Assembly (NCBI GenBank): GCA_026990035.1
Contig: JALSIM010000014.1
Span: forward strand, 21,531 to 85,530
Length of the DNA: 64,000 nucleotides
Direction of reading: 5' to 3'
From: Alphaproteobacteria bacterium
GTDB lineage: Bacteria > Pseudomonadota > Alphaproteobacteria > Geminicoccales > Geminicoccaceae
Shown here: in pieces, positions 44,186-56,875 of the stretch
Position numbering within the stretch: the stretch's first letter is position 1
Layout: every line of letters begins with the position of its first letter
Position numbers and translations under genes: made by a program
The notes under the pieces: generated by a model
The model's input: the letters and a program-made list of their open reading frames with translations, nothing else
The model's database searches: none
Told to the model about the DNA's origin: nothing

Positions 44186-45057
44186 GCGGGTCCGGCAACG
44201 GCGTCGGGGTGAGCGAGCCGAGCCGCACCATCGCCTTCCAGGGTCAGCCCGGGGCCTATTCCCACATGGCCTGCCGGCGTGCCTTCCCGGAATTCGAGGT
44301 GCTGCCCTGCGAGTCCTTCGAGGAGACCTTCGCCGCGGTCCGCGAACGCCGCGCCCGCTACGCCATGATTCCGGTCGACAATACCGTGGCCGGCCGGGTG
44401 GCGGACGTGCATCATCTGCTGCCCAGGGGCGGGCTGCACATCGTCGGCGAGCATTTTCTCAGGGTCAACCAGCATCTGCTGGGGATCCGGGGGGCGAGCC
44501 TCGAGACCGTGCGCACCGTGCTGTCCCACACCCATGCGCTGGGCCAGTGCCGGAGTTTCATCCGGCGCCACCGCTATCGGAGCCGGGTGGTGGCCGATAC
44601 CGCGGGCGCCGCCGCCGAGGTGGCCCGGTCGGAGGATCCGTCGCTCGCCGCCATCGCCTCCCAGCTCGCGGCCGAAATCCACGGCCTCGAAGTCCTCGCC
44701 TCCGACATCGAGGACGCCGAACACAACACCACGCGCTTCCTCGTGCTGGCCCGGGAGCCGCGCTATCCGGGCGCCGGGGACGGGCCGGCGATCACCACCT
44801 TCGTCTTCCAGGTGCGCAACGTGCCGGCGGCTCTTTACAAGGCGCTAGGCGGTTTCGCCACCAACGGGGTCAACATGCTGAAGCTGGAAAGCTACATCGA
44901 CGGGACCTTCGCGCAGGCCCGCTTCTACGCCGACATTCTCGGGCATCCGGAGGAGCGACGGGTCCAGCTCGCCTTCGAGGAGCTCCGGTTCTTCGCCCAC
45001 CACGTCGAGGTGCTCGGCGTCTATCCCGCGGATCCGTTCCGCAGGCGGACCGGCTAG
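44182..45057 (+). CDS. pheA: prephenate dehydratase
   Basis: A 291-residue single-function enzyme converting prephenate to phenylpyruvate in phenylalanine synthesis. The catalytic domain (residues about 16-195) shows AFQGQPGAYSHMACR, MIPVDNTVAGRV and DAEHNTTRFLVLAR, with the conserved NTTRF; the ACT regulatory domain (about 205-285) begins TTFVFQVRNVPAALYKALGG and has LESYIDGTFAQARFYADI, the ESRP-like Phe-sensing part. No chorismate mutase domain is fused. It is coupled to kdsB and its TAG stop is shared with the convergent HMG-CoA lyase gene. Confidence 0.94.
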   Translation: MSGSGNGVGVSEPSRTIAFQGQPGAYSHMACRRAFPEFEVLPCESFEETFAAVRERRARYAMIPVDNTVAGRVADVHHLLPRGGLHIVGEHFLRVNQHLLGIRGASLETVRTVLSHTHALGQCRSFIRRHRYRSRVVADTAGAAAEVARSEDPSLAAIASQLAAEIHGLEVLASDIEDAEHNTTRFLVLAREPRYPGAGDGPAITTFVFQVRNVPAALYKALGGFATNGVNMLKLESYIDGTFAQARFYADILGHPEERRVQLAFEELRFFAHHVEVLGVYPADPFRRRTG

Positions 45058-45980
45058 TCCGGCGTCACGCCGCGGGCGGTGGCGACCCGCGAGGCGGGCG
45101 GGCGGCCGAGGGCCCCGGTGACGAAACGGCCGGCCGCGACCAGGGCATCGAGATCGACGCCCGTCGCGATTCCCATCCCTTCCAGCATGTAGAGCAGATC
45201 CTCGGTGGCGAGATTGCCCGAGGCTCCGGGCGCGTAGGGGCAGCCGCCGAGACCGGCGACGCTGGCATCGAAGATCCGCACCCCGCACAGGAGGCCGGCC
45301 AGATAGTTGGCGAGGGCCTGGCCGTAGGTGTCGTGCAGATGCAGCCCGAGACGATCGATCGGGATCCCGGCCGAGCAGGCCCGGACGAGCTCGGCGATCC
45401 GCCGCGGCGTACCGGTGCCGATGGTATCCCCCAGCGAAACCTCGGAACAGCCCATCTCGAAAAGGGCGGCGCCCACCTCGACCACCCGCGCCACCGGGAC
45501 CTCGCCCTCGTAGGGGCAGCCGGCGACGCAGGAGACGTAGCCGCGCACCGGGAGGCCGTGGGCGCGGGCCCGCTCGACCACCGGCCGGAAGCGCTCGAGG
45601 CTCTCGCCGATCGAGCAGTTGATGTTCCGGCGCGAGAAGGTTTCCGAGGCGGCCCCGAAGACGGCGATCTCCTCCACCCCTGCCTCGATCGCCGCCTCGA
45701 GTCCCCGGAGGTTGGGAACCAGGGCCGAAAAACGGACCCCTTCCCGCCGCCCCAGTCGCTTCACGAGTTCGCCGGAACCGGCCATCTGCGGAACCCGCTT
45801 CGGCGAGACGAAGGCACCGACCTCGATGCGGCGCAGCCCGGCGGCGAGGAGCCGCTCGATCAGCCCGAGACGGGTGTCGAGATCGACGATCCCGGGTTCG
45901 TTCTGCAGCCCGTCACGCGGGCCGACCTCGACGATCTCCACCGACGCCGGAAGCCCGGCCAGGGGAGCGGCGGTCTTCAC
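45054..45980 (-). CDS. mvaB: hydroxymethylglutaryl-CoA lyase
   Basis: A 308-residue TIM-barrel enzyme splitting HMG-CoA to acetyl-CoA and acetoacetate, the last step of leucine breakdown. Motifs: VEVGPRDGLQNEPG, then VSCVAGCPYEGEV, SLGDTIGTGTP, GLHLHDTYGQALAN with the metal-binding His pair, and the catalytic-loop Cys in VAGLGGCPYAPGASGN. It begins with a GTG overlapping the carboxylase stop codon (GTGA), so it closes the leucine operon. Confidence 0.94.
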   Translation of the reverse strand: MKTAAPLAGLPASVEIVEVGPRDGLQNEPGIVDLDTRLGLIERLLAAGLRRIEVGAFVSPKRVPQMAGSGELVKRLGRREGVRFSALVPNLRGLEAAIEAGVEEIAVFGAASETFSRRNINCSIGESLERFRPVVERARAHGLPVRGYVSCVAGCPYEGEVPVARVVEVGAALFEMGCSEVSLGDTIGTGTPRRIAELVRACSAGIPIDRLGLHLHDTYGQALANYLAGLLCGVRIFDASVAGLGGCPYAPGASGNLATEDLLYMLEGMGIATGVDLDALVAAGRFVTGALGRPPASRVATARGVTPD

Positions 45981-47965
45981 GATTCCGCCTCCAGAGGCTC
46001 GAAGTCGAGCAGCACCGCCCCTTCCTCGACCTGCTCGCCGGCCTCGACATGGACGGCGACGATCCGGCCGCGGCGTGGCGCCTCCAGTTTCTGCTCCATC
46101 TTCATCGCCTCGATCACCAGCAGCACCGCCCCCTTCTCGACGATTTCACCGGCCGCTGCCGCGACCGCCACCACGCGGCCGGGCAGGGGAGCCACGAACA
46201 GGGCTTCGGCCTCGCCCTCCTCGCCCGGCCGGTCGAGGACGCCGGCGAAGGGGAAGCGGACCGTCCGGCCGTCGAGGACGAGCTCCACCGCCCGTTCGTC
46301 GATCCGCGCCACGAACACGGATCGCACGCCGTCGCGCTCGATCCAGTAGCGTCCCTCCCCGAGGCGTCCGCAGCGGGTGAGAATCCCGCTCCCGAGACCG
46401 GTCAGCCGCCAGCCGTCCGCTTCCCCGACGGCGGTGATTTCGACCGGTCGTTCGCCGACCAGGAAGGCCACCGTCTGCCGCGGCGGGCCGTTCAGCCGGA
46501 AGCCGTCGGGGCGGGCGAAGGGGGAAGGGTCGGAGGAGGAGGTTGCGAGGCGCTCGGCGACGACCGCGAGGGCGGCGTGGACGAGCAGCTCCCCGTCTTC
46601 CCCGGCTGCGGGGGCGAGGAGCCGGCCGGATTCCCGGTCCAGCCAGCCGGTGTCGATTTCCGCCCTCGCCAGCGCCGGCTCCCGGCAGAGGCGACGCAGG
46701 AACGGGAGATTGGTCACCGGCCCCTCGACCAGGCAGGCGTCGAGCGCGCCGGCGAGGCGGGCGAGGGCGAGGCGACGGTCGGCGCCCCGGGCGACGATCT
46801 TGGCGATCATCGGATCGTAGAAGGATGTCACGGTATCGCCTTCGGCGATGCCGGTCTCGATCCGCACCCCTTCGAGGCCCGCGGGCAGCGAGAGGCGCCT
46901 CACCGTGCCGGTGGCGGGCATGAAGTCGCGGGCCGGATCCTCGGCATAGAGGCGGGCCTCGAAGGCGTGCCCCCGGACGGTGATCTCCTCCTGGGAAAGC
47001 GGGAGCGGCATGCCGGCCGCCACCATGAGCTGCCATTCGACGAGGTCGATGCCGGTGATCATCTCGGTCACCGGATGCTCGACCTGCAGGCGGGTGTTCA
47101 TCTCGATGAAATGGAACCGCCCTTCGGGATCCAGCAGGAACTCGACGGTACCGGCGTTGCGGTAGCCGGCGGCGAGGGCGAGCCGCACCGCCGCCTCGCA
47201 GATGGCGGCACGCAGCTCATCCGGGAGCGTGGGGGCCGGCGCCTCCTCGAGGATCTTCTGGTGCCGGCGCTGCACCGTGCAGTCGCGCTCGAAGAGATGG
47301 ACGCAGCGGCCGTGGTCGTCGGCGAAGATCTGGATCTCGACGTGACGGGGTCGCTCGATCCAGCGTTCCAGCAGGACGCGGTCGTCGCCGAAGGCGGCCG
47401 CCGCCTCCCGCCGGCAGGCGGCGAGCGCGTCGGCAAAGTCGGCTTCGCGTTCCACACGGCGCATGCCCTTGCCGCCACCGCCCGCGGCCGCCTTGATCAG
47501 GAGCGGAAAGCCGATCTCCCGGGCGCGCTCGGCGAGGAGGGCGTCGTCCTGGCAGGCTCCGTGATAGCCGGGGACCAGCGGTACGCCGGCCTCCTCGGCG
47601 ATCCGCTTGGCGCTGTCCTTGTCTCCGAGCCGGCGCATCACCTCGGCCGGGGGGCCGACGAAGACCAGACCCGCGTCCCGCACCGCCCGGGCGAAATCGG
47701 CGTTCTCGGCGAGAAACCCGTAGCCCGGATGGATCGCCGCCGCCCCGGTGCGTTTCGCTGCCGCGATCACCCGGTCGATCAGGAGATAGCTTTCGGCCGC
47801 CGGTGGCGCCCCCAATCGGACCGCTTCGTCCGCCATCCGCAGATGCAGGGCATCGGCGTCGGCGTCCGAGTAAACCGCGATCCGGCGGATTCCCAGCCGG
47901 GCACAGGTCCGGAAGACGCGGCAGGCGATCTCGCCCCGGTTGGCGACCAGCAGGCTGTCGAACAT
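45977..47965 (-). CDS. liuD: methylcrotonyl-CoA carboxylase, biotin-carrying alpha subunit
   Basis: A 662-residue acyl-CoA carboxylase subunit. Biotin carboxylase domain (residues 1-450): SLLVANRGEIACRVFRTC, KAAAGGGGKGMRRV, HVEIQIFADDHG, EMNTRLQVEHPVTEMITG. The C-terminal biotin carrier has VIEAMKMEQKL with the biotinylated Lys. With the beta subunit it carboxylates 3-methylcrotonyl-CoA. I use the ATG at 47965 at the usual family N-terminus rather than a longer frame. The symbol follows the Pseudomonas liu nomenclature. Confidence 0.92.
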   Translation of the reverse strand: MFDSLLVANRGEIACRVFRTCARLGIRRIAVYSDADADALHLRMADEAVRLGAPPAAESYLLIDRVIAAAKRTGAAAIHPGYGFLAENADFARAVRDAGLVFVGPPAEVMRRLGDKDSAKRIAEEAGVPLVPGYHGACQDDALLAERAREIGFPLLIKAAAGGGGKGMRRVEREADFADALAACRREAAAAFGDDRVLLERWIERPRHVEIQIFADDHGRCVHLFERDCTVQRRHQKILEEAPAPTLPDELRAAICEAAVRLALAAGYRNAGTVEFLLDPEGRFHFIEMNTRLQVEHPVTEMITGIDLVEWQLMVAAGMPLPLSQEEITVRGHAFEARLYAEDPARDFMPATGTVRRLSLPAGLEGVRIETGIAEGDTVTSFYDPMIAKIVARGADRRLALARLAGALDACLVEGPVTNLPFLRRLCREPALARAEIDTGWLDRESGRLLAPAAGEDGELLVHAALAVVAERLATSSSDPSPFARPDGFRLNGPPRQTVAFLVGERPVEITAVGEADGWRLTGLGSGILTRCGRLGEGRYWIERDGVRSVFVARIDERAVELVLDGRTVRFPFAGVLDRPGEEGEAEALFVAPLPGRVVAVAAAAGEIVEKGAVLLVIEAMKMEQKLEAPRRGRIVAVHVEAGEQVEEGAVLLDFEPLEAES

Positions 47966-47972
47966 CGGCTCC

Positions 47973-48767
47973 TCAGACCTCCCGGTTGCGGCGCCAGGCG
48001 GGCGGTCGTTTCTCGAGAAAGGCGCCGACCCCTTCGCGTCCCTCGGCGGAGGCACGGCGCTTCGCGATCATGCGGGCGGTCGCCTCGCCCAGGAGCGAGC
48101 CTTCGAGGGCACGGCAGAGGCGGAGAAGGGATTTGGCTTCCGCCTGGGCCTCGGGGCCACCGGCGAGTACCGCCTCGGCGATCTCCAGCGTGCGCAGCTC
48201 GAGATCGGTCTCCGGGACCACCTCGTGGAGGAGGCCGATCCGCCGCGCCTCGGCGGCGTCGAACCGTTCACCGGTGAGGAAGTAGCGTCGGCAGGCACGG
48301 TCTCCCACCGCCCGCAGCACATAGGGCGAGATCACCGCCGGGACGAGACCGAGCCGCACCTCCGACAGAGCGAACACCGCCCGCTCGGCGGCGATGGCGA
48401 TGTCGCAGGCGGCGATCAGCCCGACACCGCCGCCCATGGCGGCGCCGTTGACCATGGCGATGGTCGGTTTCGGCAGCTCGTCGAGAGCGCCGAGCATGCG
48501 CTCGAGGCGCCGCGCGTCCTCGAGATTGGCCGCTTCGTCGTAGTCGGCGGTACGCCGCATCCAGGAAAGATCGGCCCCGGCGGAAAAGCTCCGTCCGGCG
48601 CCGGAGAGAACGACACAGCGGGTCTCGGGATCCGCCGCCAGCTCCTCGAACGCCTCGGTGAGCTGGGCGATGAGATGCTCGTCGAAGGCATTGTGCACCT
48701 CGGGGCGGTTGAGGGTGACGCGGGCCACCGCATGTTCACGGGTGACGAGCAGCCGGGATTCGGTCAT
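47973..48767 (-). CDS. liuC: methylglutaconyl-CoA hydratase (enoyl-CoA hydratase family)
   Basis: A 264-residue crotonase-fold enzyme. Oxyanion-hole segments are AGRSFSAGADLSWMRRTA and VNGAAMGGGVGLIAACDIAIA, and LGLVPAVISPYVL is typical of the methylglutaconyl-CoA branch. It lies between the two carboxylase subunit genes (gaps of 7 and 4 bases), so it hydrates their product to HMG-CoA. Confidence 0.9.
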   Translation of the reverse strand: MTESRLLVTREHAVARVTLNRPEVHNAFDEHLIAQLTEAFEELAADPETRCVVLSGAGRSFSAGADLSWMRRTADYDEAANLEDARRLERMLGALDELPKPTIAMVNGAAMGGGVGLIAACDIAIAAERAVFALSEVRLGLVPAVISPYVLRAVGDRACRRYFLTGERFDAAEARRIGLLHEVVPETDLELRTLEIAEAVLAGGPEAQAEAKSLLRLCRALEGSLLGEATARMIAKRRASAEGREGVGAFLEKRPPAWRRNREV

Positions 48768-48771
48768 CGGG

Positions 48772-50379
48772 CTACATCCGGAAAACGCCGAAACGGGTGG
48801 GCGGGATCGGGGCGTTGAGCGAAGCGGCGATGCCGAGGGCCAGGGCGGTGCGGGTCTGGATCGGGTCGATCACCCCGTCGTCCCACAGCCTGGCGGTGGC
48901 GTAGTAGGGATGCCCCTGGGTCTCGTACTGCTCGCGGATGGGGGCCTTGAAGGCTTCCTCCTCCTCTTCCGACCAGCGTTCGCCGCGCGCCTCGAGCGCG
49001 TCGCGGCGCACCTGCGCCAGGACACTCGCCGCCTGTTCGCCTCCCATCACCGAAATCCTGGCGTTGGGCCACATCCACAAGAGGCGGGGTCCGTAGGCGC
49101 GACCGCACATGCCGTAGTTGCCGGCACCGAAACTGCCGCCGACGATCAGCGTGAACTTGGGCACCGCCGCGCAGGCCACCGCCGTCACCAGCTTGGCGCC
49201 GTCCTTGGCGATGCCGCCGTGCTCGTACTTCCTGCCGACCATGAAGCCGGTGATGTTCTGCAGGAACAGGAGCGGGATCCGTCGCTGGCAGCAGAGTTCG
49301 ACGAAATGGGCCCCCTTGAGGGCCGATTCGCTGAACAGGATGCCGTCGTTGGCGAGAATCCCGACCGGGTAGCCCATGATGCGGGCGAATCCGGCGACCA
49401 GCGTCGTGCCGTAGCGGGCCTTGAACTCGTGGAAGACGGAACCGTCCACTAGCCGGGCGATGATCTCGCGCACGGGAAAGGGCTCGCGGAGATCCTCCGG
49501 CAAAAGCCCGTAGATCTCCTCCGCCGGATATAGAGGATCGCGGGGCGGTCGGACATCGAGAACGGTCCGTTCGGCCGGAGCCAGATCGGCGACGATCCGC
49601 CGGCACAGCCGCAGCGCATGGCGATCGTCCTCGGCGAGATGATCGGCGACCCCGGAAATGCGGGTGTGGACGTCGCCGCCGCCGAGTTCCTCGGCCGAAA
49701 CCACCTCCCCCGTGGCGGCCTTCACGAGCGGCGGCCCGCCCAGGAAGATGGTTCCCTGATCGGCGACGATGATCGCCTCGTCGGCCATCGCCGGGACGTA
49801 GGCGCCGCCGGCGGTGCAGGAGCCCATCACCACCGCGATCTGGGCAATGCCCTCGGCGGACAGGGTGGCCTGGTTGTAGAAGATCCGGCCGAAGTGATCG
49901 CGGTCGGGAAAGACCTCGTCCTGGTGGGGCAGGTTGGCGCCGCCGGAATCGACGAGGTAGATGCAGGGCAGGCGGTTTTCCCGGGCGATCTCCTGGGCGC
50001 GGAGATGCTTCTTGACCGTCATCGGGTAGTAGGTGCCGCCCTTCACCGTGGCATCGTTGGCAAGGATCACGCATTCCCGGCCCGAGACCCGGCCGATGCC
50101 GGTGATCAGGCCCGCTCCCGGCACCTCGTCCCCGTACATGCCGCCGGCGGCGAGCTGGGAGAGCTCGAGGAACGGGGATCCGGGATCGAGCAGCAGCTCG
50201 ACGCGTTCACGGGGAAGCAGCTTGCCCCGGGCGAGATGGCGCTGCCGCGCACGCTCGCCACCGCCTCGCGCCGCGGCCGCCACCCTTTCGCGCAGCTCGC
50301 GGGCGAGCGCGGCGTTGTGGGCCCAGCGGCGGCGGAAGGTTTCGCTGCGCGGATTGACCCGGCTTTCGAGCACCGTCAT
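48772..50379 (-). CDS. liuB: methylcrotonyl-CoA carboxylase beta subunit
   Basis: A 535-residue carboxyltransferase. Typical stretches: [78 protein letters not shown] and [16 protein letters not shown]. The SGGANLP..DEVFPD form is that of methylcrotonyl- rather than propionyl-CoA carboxylases. The ATG at 50379 lies two bases after the stop of the HCCA-isomerase-like gene. Confidence 0.94.
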   Translation of the reverse strand: MTVLESRVNPRSETFRRRWAHNAALARELRERVAAAARGGGERARQRHLARGKLLPRERVELLLDPGSPFLELSQLAAGGMYGDEVPGAGLITGIGRVSGRECVILANDATVKGGTYYPMTVKKHLRAQEIARENRLPCIYLVDSGGANLPHQDEVFPDRDHFGRIFYNQATLSAEGIAQIAVVMGSCTAGGAYVPAMADEAIIVADQGTIFLGGPPLVKAATGEVVSAEELGGGDVHTRISGVADHLAEDDRHALRLCRRIVADLAPAERTVLDVRPPRDPLYPAEEIYGLLPEDLREPFPVREIIARLVDGSVFHEFKARYGTTLVAGFARIMGYPVGILANDGILFSESALKGAHFVELCCQRRIPLLFLQNITGFMVGRKYEHGGIAKDGAKLVTAVACAAVPKFTLIVGGSFGAGNYGMCGRAYGPRLLWMWPNARISVMGGEQAASVLAQVRRDALEARGERWSEEEEEAFKAPIREQYETQGHPYYATARLWDDGVIDPIQTRTALALGIAASLNAPIPPTRFGVFRM

Positions 50380-50381
50380 CG

Positions 50382-50984
50382 TCACCAGCCCCCGGTCGCC
50401 AGCCAGCGTTCCATCTGCTCGAGCCTGTCGGCTCCCCAGAAGGGCTCGTCGTCGACGATCACGAAGGGTGAGCCGAACACGCCCCGTTCCAGGGAATCCT
50501 CCGTCTCGCGCCGGAGCCGTGCCTTGATCGCCGGATCCCCGACGGCGGCGATCAGGGCCTCGGCATCGATGCCGAGGGTCGTCGCCACTTCCGCCACCTG
50601 CTCGGGGGCCGAGAGATCGCGGCCCTCGCCCCAGTGGGCCCGGTAGAGCGCCCGGGCGAGGCGCTTGGCGAGGCAGGGATTGTCGTCCTGCAGCCACCAG
50701 AAGGCGCGGCTCGCCGCCAGCGAGTTCATGGGCATCACCGGCGGCAGCCGCAGCGGCACGTCGAGCAGCCGGGCGCAGCGTCGGATGTCGCGCAGGAAAT
50801 AGTCCTTCTTGATCGGGATCCGGACCAGGGGACGGCTGCCGGTGCGCTCGAGGGCGGCACCCAGCATGATCGGCTTCCATAGGACCTCCCGATCGTACCG
50901 CGAGGCGATATCGTCGATCTGGAGGCTGGCGAGGTAGCCGTAGGGACTCGCGAACTCGAAATAGAACAGGATGGGCTCGGGCAT
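50382..50984 (-). CDS. 2-hydroxychromene-2-carboxylate isomerase / DsbA-like protein
   Basis: A 200-residue thioredoxin-fold protein of the HCCA isomerase/kappa-GST group. The N-terminus [16 protein letters not shown] carries the glutathione-activating Ser in the usual position, [13 protein letters not shown] follows, and [20 protein letters not shown] is the C-terminal family signature. It is embedded in the leucine-degradation operon, where no naphthalene-type substrate is expected, so a glutathione-linked role with CoA thioesters or side products seems more likely. It is tightly packed on both sides (2 and 10 bases). Confidence 0.85.
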   Translation of the reverse strand: MPEPILFYFEFASPYGYLASLQIDDIASRYDREVLWKPIMLGAALERTGSRPLVRIPIKKDYFLRDIRRCARLLDVPLRLPPVMPMNSLAASRAFWWLQDDNPCLAKRLARALYRAHWGEGRDLSAPEQVAEVATTLGIDAEALIAAVGDPAIKARLRRETEDSLERGVFGSPFVIVDDEPFWGADRLEQMERWLATGGW

Positions 50985-50994
50985 CGCCGATCTC

Positions 50995-52167
50995 TCACCC
51001 CGTGATCCGGAACAGTTCGCGGCCGATCAGCATGCGCCGGATCTCGCTGGTGCCGGCGCCGATCTCGTAGAGCTTGGCGTCGCGCAGCAGGCGTCCGGCC
51101 GGATAGTCGTTGATGTAGCCGTTGCCGCCCAGGGCCTGGATGGCCTCGAGGGCGAGGGCGGTCGCCCGTTCGGCGGCGAACAGGAGGCAGGCGGCCGCGT
51201 CCTGGCGGGTGATCCGGCCGCGATCGGCGGCCCTGGCGCAGGTGTAGGCATAGGCGCGGGCGGCGTTCATCGCCGTGTACATGTCGGCGATCTTGCCCTG
51301 CATGAGCTGGAAGGTGCCGATCGGGCGACCGAACTGCCGCCGTTCGTGGACGTAGGGCAGGACCAGATCGAGGCAGGCCCGCATGATCCCGAGCGGCCCG
51401 CCGCTGAGGACGAGACGCTCGTAGTCGAGGCCGCCCATCAGCACCCGGACGCCGCCACCCGGTTCACCGAGGACGTTGTCCTCGGGCACCTCGCAGTTCT
51501 CGAACAAGAGCTCGCAGGTGTCGGAACCCCGCATCCCGAGCTTGTCGAGCTTTTGCGCCGTCGAAAAGCCGGGAAAGCCCTTCTCCACCAGGAAGGCGGT
51601 GATGCCACGCGAACCGGCCTCGGGATCGGTCTTGGCGTAGACCACCAGCACATCCGCCTCGGGGCCGTTGGTGATCCACATCTTGTTGCCGTTGAGAATG
51701 AAGCGGTCGCCGCGGCGTTCGGCCCGGGTGCGCATGGAAACCACATCGGAGCCGGCTCCCGGCTCGGACATGGCCAGCGCGCCGACATGCTCGCCGGAGA
51801 TCAGTTTCGGCAGATAGCGGCGTTTCTGGGCGTCGGTGCCGTGGAGGCGGATCTGGTTGACGCAGAGATTGGAATGGGCGCCGTAGGAGAGACCCACCGA
51901 GGCGGAAGCGCGGCTCACCTCCTCCATCGCCAGCACATGCTCAAGATATCCCAGGCCGGCGCCGCCGTATTCTTCCTCGACGGTGATCCCGAGCAGGCCG
52001 AGCGCGCCGAGCTTCGGCCAGAGATCGCGCGGAAAGCTGTTGCTGCGGTCGATCTCCTCGGCACGTGGCGCGATCTCCCGGTCCGCGAACTCCGCCACCG
52101 TCTCGCGGATCGCTTCGGCGGTCTCGCCGAGATCGAAATCGAGGGCCGGTGTGTTGGCCAGAGTCAT
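50995..52167 (-). CDS. liuA: isovaleryl-CoA dehydrogenase
   Basis: A 390-residue FAD-dependent acyl-CoA dehydrogenase. It shows [54 protein letters not shown], and [19 protein letters not shown], where the Glu corresponds to the catalytic base position special to isovaleryl-CoA dehydrogenases, and [20 protein letters not shown]. It starts leucine degradation after transamination and opens this six-gene operon, with GGAGGAACGAGG before its ATG and only 42 bases after mgtE. Confidence 0.95.
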   Translation of the reverse strand: MTLANTPALDFDLGETAEAIRETVAEFADREIAPRAEEIDRSNSFPRDLWPKLGALGLLGITVEEEYGGAGLGYLEHVLAMEEVSRASASVGLSYGAHSNLCVNQIRLHGTDAQKRRYLPKLISGEHVGALAMSEPGAGSDVVSMRTRAERRGDRFILNGNKMWITNGPEADVLVVYAKTDPEAGSRGITAFLVEKGFPGFSTAQKLDKLGMRGSDTCELLFENCEVPEDNVLGEPGGGVRVLMGGLDYERLVLSGGPLGIMRACLDLVLPYVHERRQFGRPIGTFQLMQGKIADMYTAMNAARAYAYTCARAADRGRITRQDAAACLLFAAERATALALEAIQALGGNGYINDYPAGRLLRDAKLYEIGAGTSEIRRMLIGRELFRITG

Positions 52168-52209
52168 CTGCCTCGTTCCTCCCGTCCTGGCGCGCGGCGG
52201 TTCCGGAAT

Positions 52210-53586
52210 TCAGATGAGGAAGTAGCCGGCCAGCCCCAGAAAGGCAAAGAATCCGACGACATCGGTGACGGTGGTGACGAAGACGCCGGAAGCCACCGCC
52301 GGATCGAGGCCCAGCCGGTGGAAGGCGAGCGGGACCGCCACGCCGGCGAAGGCCGCGGTGGCGAGATTGATCAGCATGGCGATGCCGAAAACGAGCGCCA
52401 GGGTGGGATCGCCGAACCAGACCAGGGCCACCACGACGCCGACGGCGAGAAACAGGAGCCCGTTGATCGTGCCGACCAGCAGTTCCTTGACGATCACCCG
52501 GGCGGCGTTGGCCGGGGTGAGCTCGCGCACCGCCAGGGACCGCACCGCCACGGTTAGGGTCTGGGTACCGGCGTTGCCGCCCATCGAGGCGACGATCGGC
52601 ATCAGTACGGCGAGGGCGACGAGCTTCGCGATGGCCTCCTCGAACATGGCGATCACGAGGGAAGCGAGGATCGCCGTCACCAGGTTGACGGCGAGCCAGG
52701 GTGCGCGTCTCTTCACCGTTTCCACCGGCCGCGCGAAGACGTCGGTTTCCTGGACGCCGCCGAGCTTGAGGATGTCGTCCTCGGCTTCCTCCTGGATGAC
52801 GTCGACCACATCGTCGACGGTAATGACGCCGATGAGACGACCGTCGGCGTCGACCACCGGCGCCGAGACGAGCCCGTACTGCCGGAACAGGAAGGCCACC
52901 TCCTCCTGATCCATGGTCGCCGGAACGAGACGCAGCTCCTTGAGCTTGAGCTCGCGGATGGGGACCGAGCGGCGGCTTCGCAGCACCCGGCTCACCGGCA
53001 CCCCGCCCACCGGACGCATGCGCGGGTCGATGATGAAGATGTCGTAAAACTCGTCGGGCAGCTCCGGGGTGGTGCGCATGTAGTCGATGGTCTGACCGAC
53101 CAGCCAGTATTCGGGAACCGCCACGAACTCCCGCTGCATGAGGCGGCCGGCGGAATCCTCGGGATAGGCGAGTTGCTCCTCGACGGCGATGCGCTCGGGC
53201 ATCGGCAGCCGCTCGAGGATCTCCCGCTGCTCCTCCTCGTCGAGCTCCTCGATGATATCGACCGCATCGTCGGTCTCGAGCTCGGCGACAATCTGACCGG
53301 CCCGTTCCGGCCCCAGCACCTCCAGAAGCTCGTCGCGGACGGTTTCGTCGAGATAGCTGAAGGTGTCCGGATCCATGTCCGGGCCGAGAGCGGTGACCAG
53401 CCGCAACCGCTCCTCGGGTTCCAGGAGCTGGACGAGATCGGCGAGATCGGCGGCGTGCAGCGGTCGGGCGAGGGCCGCCGCGAGGTCGAGATTGCCGCTT
53501 TCGAGGGCCTGACGGACCTCGCTCACCAGTGCATCGGTGACGACGAGCTGGGCCTGTTCGCGATCCTCGAAGGCGGCCTCGCTCAC
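52210..53586 (-). CDS. mgtE: magnesium transporter MgtE
   Basis: A 458-residue Mg channel: N-domain helices (about residues 15-140, LADLVQLLEPEERLRLVTAL), two CBS domains (about 145-265) including GVITVDDVVDVIQEEAEDD, the plug helix, and five transmembrane helices with the pore segment MPIVASMGGNAGTQTLTV. The CBS and N domains close the pore when cytosolic Mg is high. It starts with a GTG three bases after the maeB stop, with no strong ribosome site, so it depends on malic-enzyme translation. Confidence 0.94.
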   Translation of the reverse strand: MSEAAFEDREQAQLVVTDALVSEVRQALESGNLDLAAALARPLHAADLADLVQLLEPEERLRLVTALGPDMDPDTFSYLDETVRDELLEVLGPERAGQIVAELETDDAVDIIEELDEEEQREILERLPMPERIAVEEQLAYPEDSAGRLMQREFVAVPEYWLVGQTIDYMRTTPELPDEFYDIFIIDPRMRPVGGVPVSRVLRSRRSVPIRELKLKELRLVPATMDQEEVAFLFRQYGLVSAPVVDADGRLIGVITVDDVVDVIQEEAEDDILKLGGVQETDVFARPVETVKRRAPWLAVNLVTAILASLVIAMFEEAIAKLVALAVLMPIVASMGGNAGTQTLTVAVRSLAVRELTPANAARVIVKELLVGTINGLLFLAVGVVVALVWFGDPTLALVFGIAMLINLATAAFAGVAVPLAFHRLGLDPAVASGVFVTTVTDVVGFFAFLGLAGYFLI

Positions 53587-53589
53587 CGG

Positions 53590-55875
<2,286 letters not shown>

Positions 55876-56001
55876 GATGATCTCCCTGCTCGCAGAGGTC
55901 CGGGGCACTCAACCCCCCGTTGCCGTCGCCGGCAAGCCCTGTCGCGTCTCGCCGCGATACACCGGCGGGTGGTGGAGGACGGAGGCCACGAAAGCGGGAG
56001 T

Positions 56002-56088
56002 TGGTGCGGTCGAGAAGACTCGAACTTCCACGGGGTTGCCCCCACCAGCCCCTCAAGCTGGCGCGTCTACCAATTCCGCCACGACCGC
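56002..56088 (-). tRNA. tRNA-Leu(GAG)
   Basis: An 87-base class II tRNA with encoded CCA: acceptor GCGGTCG/CGACCGC, anticodon stem CCAGC/GCTGG around TTGAGGG (anticodon GAG), a long variable arm (GGTGGGGGCAACCCCGT region) and T-arm with GTTCGAGTC. It decodes CUC/CUU. Confidence 0.96.
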
Positions 56089-56141
56089 ACTAGTCATCAC
56101 GGACGGCCATGCAGGTAGCAAAAGGCAGGAGCGGTTTCAAG

Positions 56142-56822
56142 ATGCGGTCCCCGGCCGAAAACGATCCCGTGTGCTGGCGTCGCAGCACCACGCCGGTTCC
56201 CTATCCCGAGGCGCTGGCGTTCATGGAACGGCGGGCGGCGGAGATCCGTACCGGCGAGGCATCCGAGCTCGTCTGGTTGCTGGAGCATCCGCCGGTCTAC
56301 ACCGCCGGAACCAGCGCCCGACCGGAGGATCTGCTCGAACCGCGGTTCCCCGTCTTCGAAGTGGGACGCGGCGGCAAGTTCACCTATCACGGTCCCGGCC
56401 AGCGCGTCGGCTATGTCATGCTCGATCTCGCCCGACGCGGGAAGGACGTGCGGCGTTTCGTGCGGCTCCTGGAGGACTGGCTCCTCGGGACCCTGGCGGA
56501 GTTCGGCATCGCGGGCGAGCGCCGTCCGGGGCGGATCGGCATCTGGGTCGCCCTGCCGGACGGCGGAGAGGGCAAGATCGCGGCACTCGGGGTGCGGGTG
56601 CGACGCTGGGTGACCTATCACGGGGTGAGCCTCAACATCGATCCCGATCTTTCCCATTTCTCCGGGATCGTTCCCTGCGGGTTGGACCGGTTCCCGGTGA
56701 CCTCGATGGCGGCGCTCGGGGTGAGGGCGACGACGGCGGAAGTGGATGCGGCGCTGAAACGACGGTTCGAGGCGGTCTTCGGCGTGGCGGTCCGGGAGGA
56801 ATCTTCCCCCGTCCGGGAATGA
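56142..56822 (+). CDS. lipB: octanoyl-[acyl-carrier-protein] transferase
   Basis: LipB moves octanoyl from ACP to lipoyl domains. The 226-residue protein has [39 protein letters not shown], the catalytic Lys145 in [19 protein letters not shown] and Cys179 in [14 protein letters not shown]. An ATG at 56109 is also in frame, but AGGAG lies ten bases before 56142, so I use that. No lipA is adjacent. Confidence 0.93.
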   Translation: MRSPAENDPVCWRRSTTPVPYPEALAFMERRAAEIRTGEASELVWLLEHPPVYTAGTSARPEDLLEPRFPVFEVGRGGKFTYHGPGQRVGYVMLDLARRGKDVRRFVRLLEDWLLGTLAEFGIAGERRPGRIGIWVALPDGGEGKIAALGVRVRRWVTYHGVSLNIDPDLSHFSGIVPCGLDRFPVTSMAALGVRATTAEVDAALKRRFEAVFGVAVREESSPVRE

Positions 56823-56875
56823 GATCCCGCCCCGCTTCCCTTGTGCCGCGGCCGCGGCGCGCTAATCTGCTCTTC

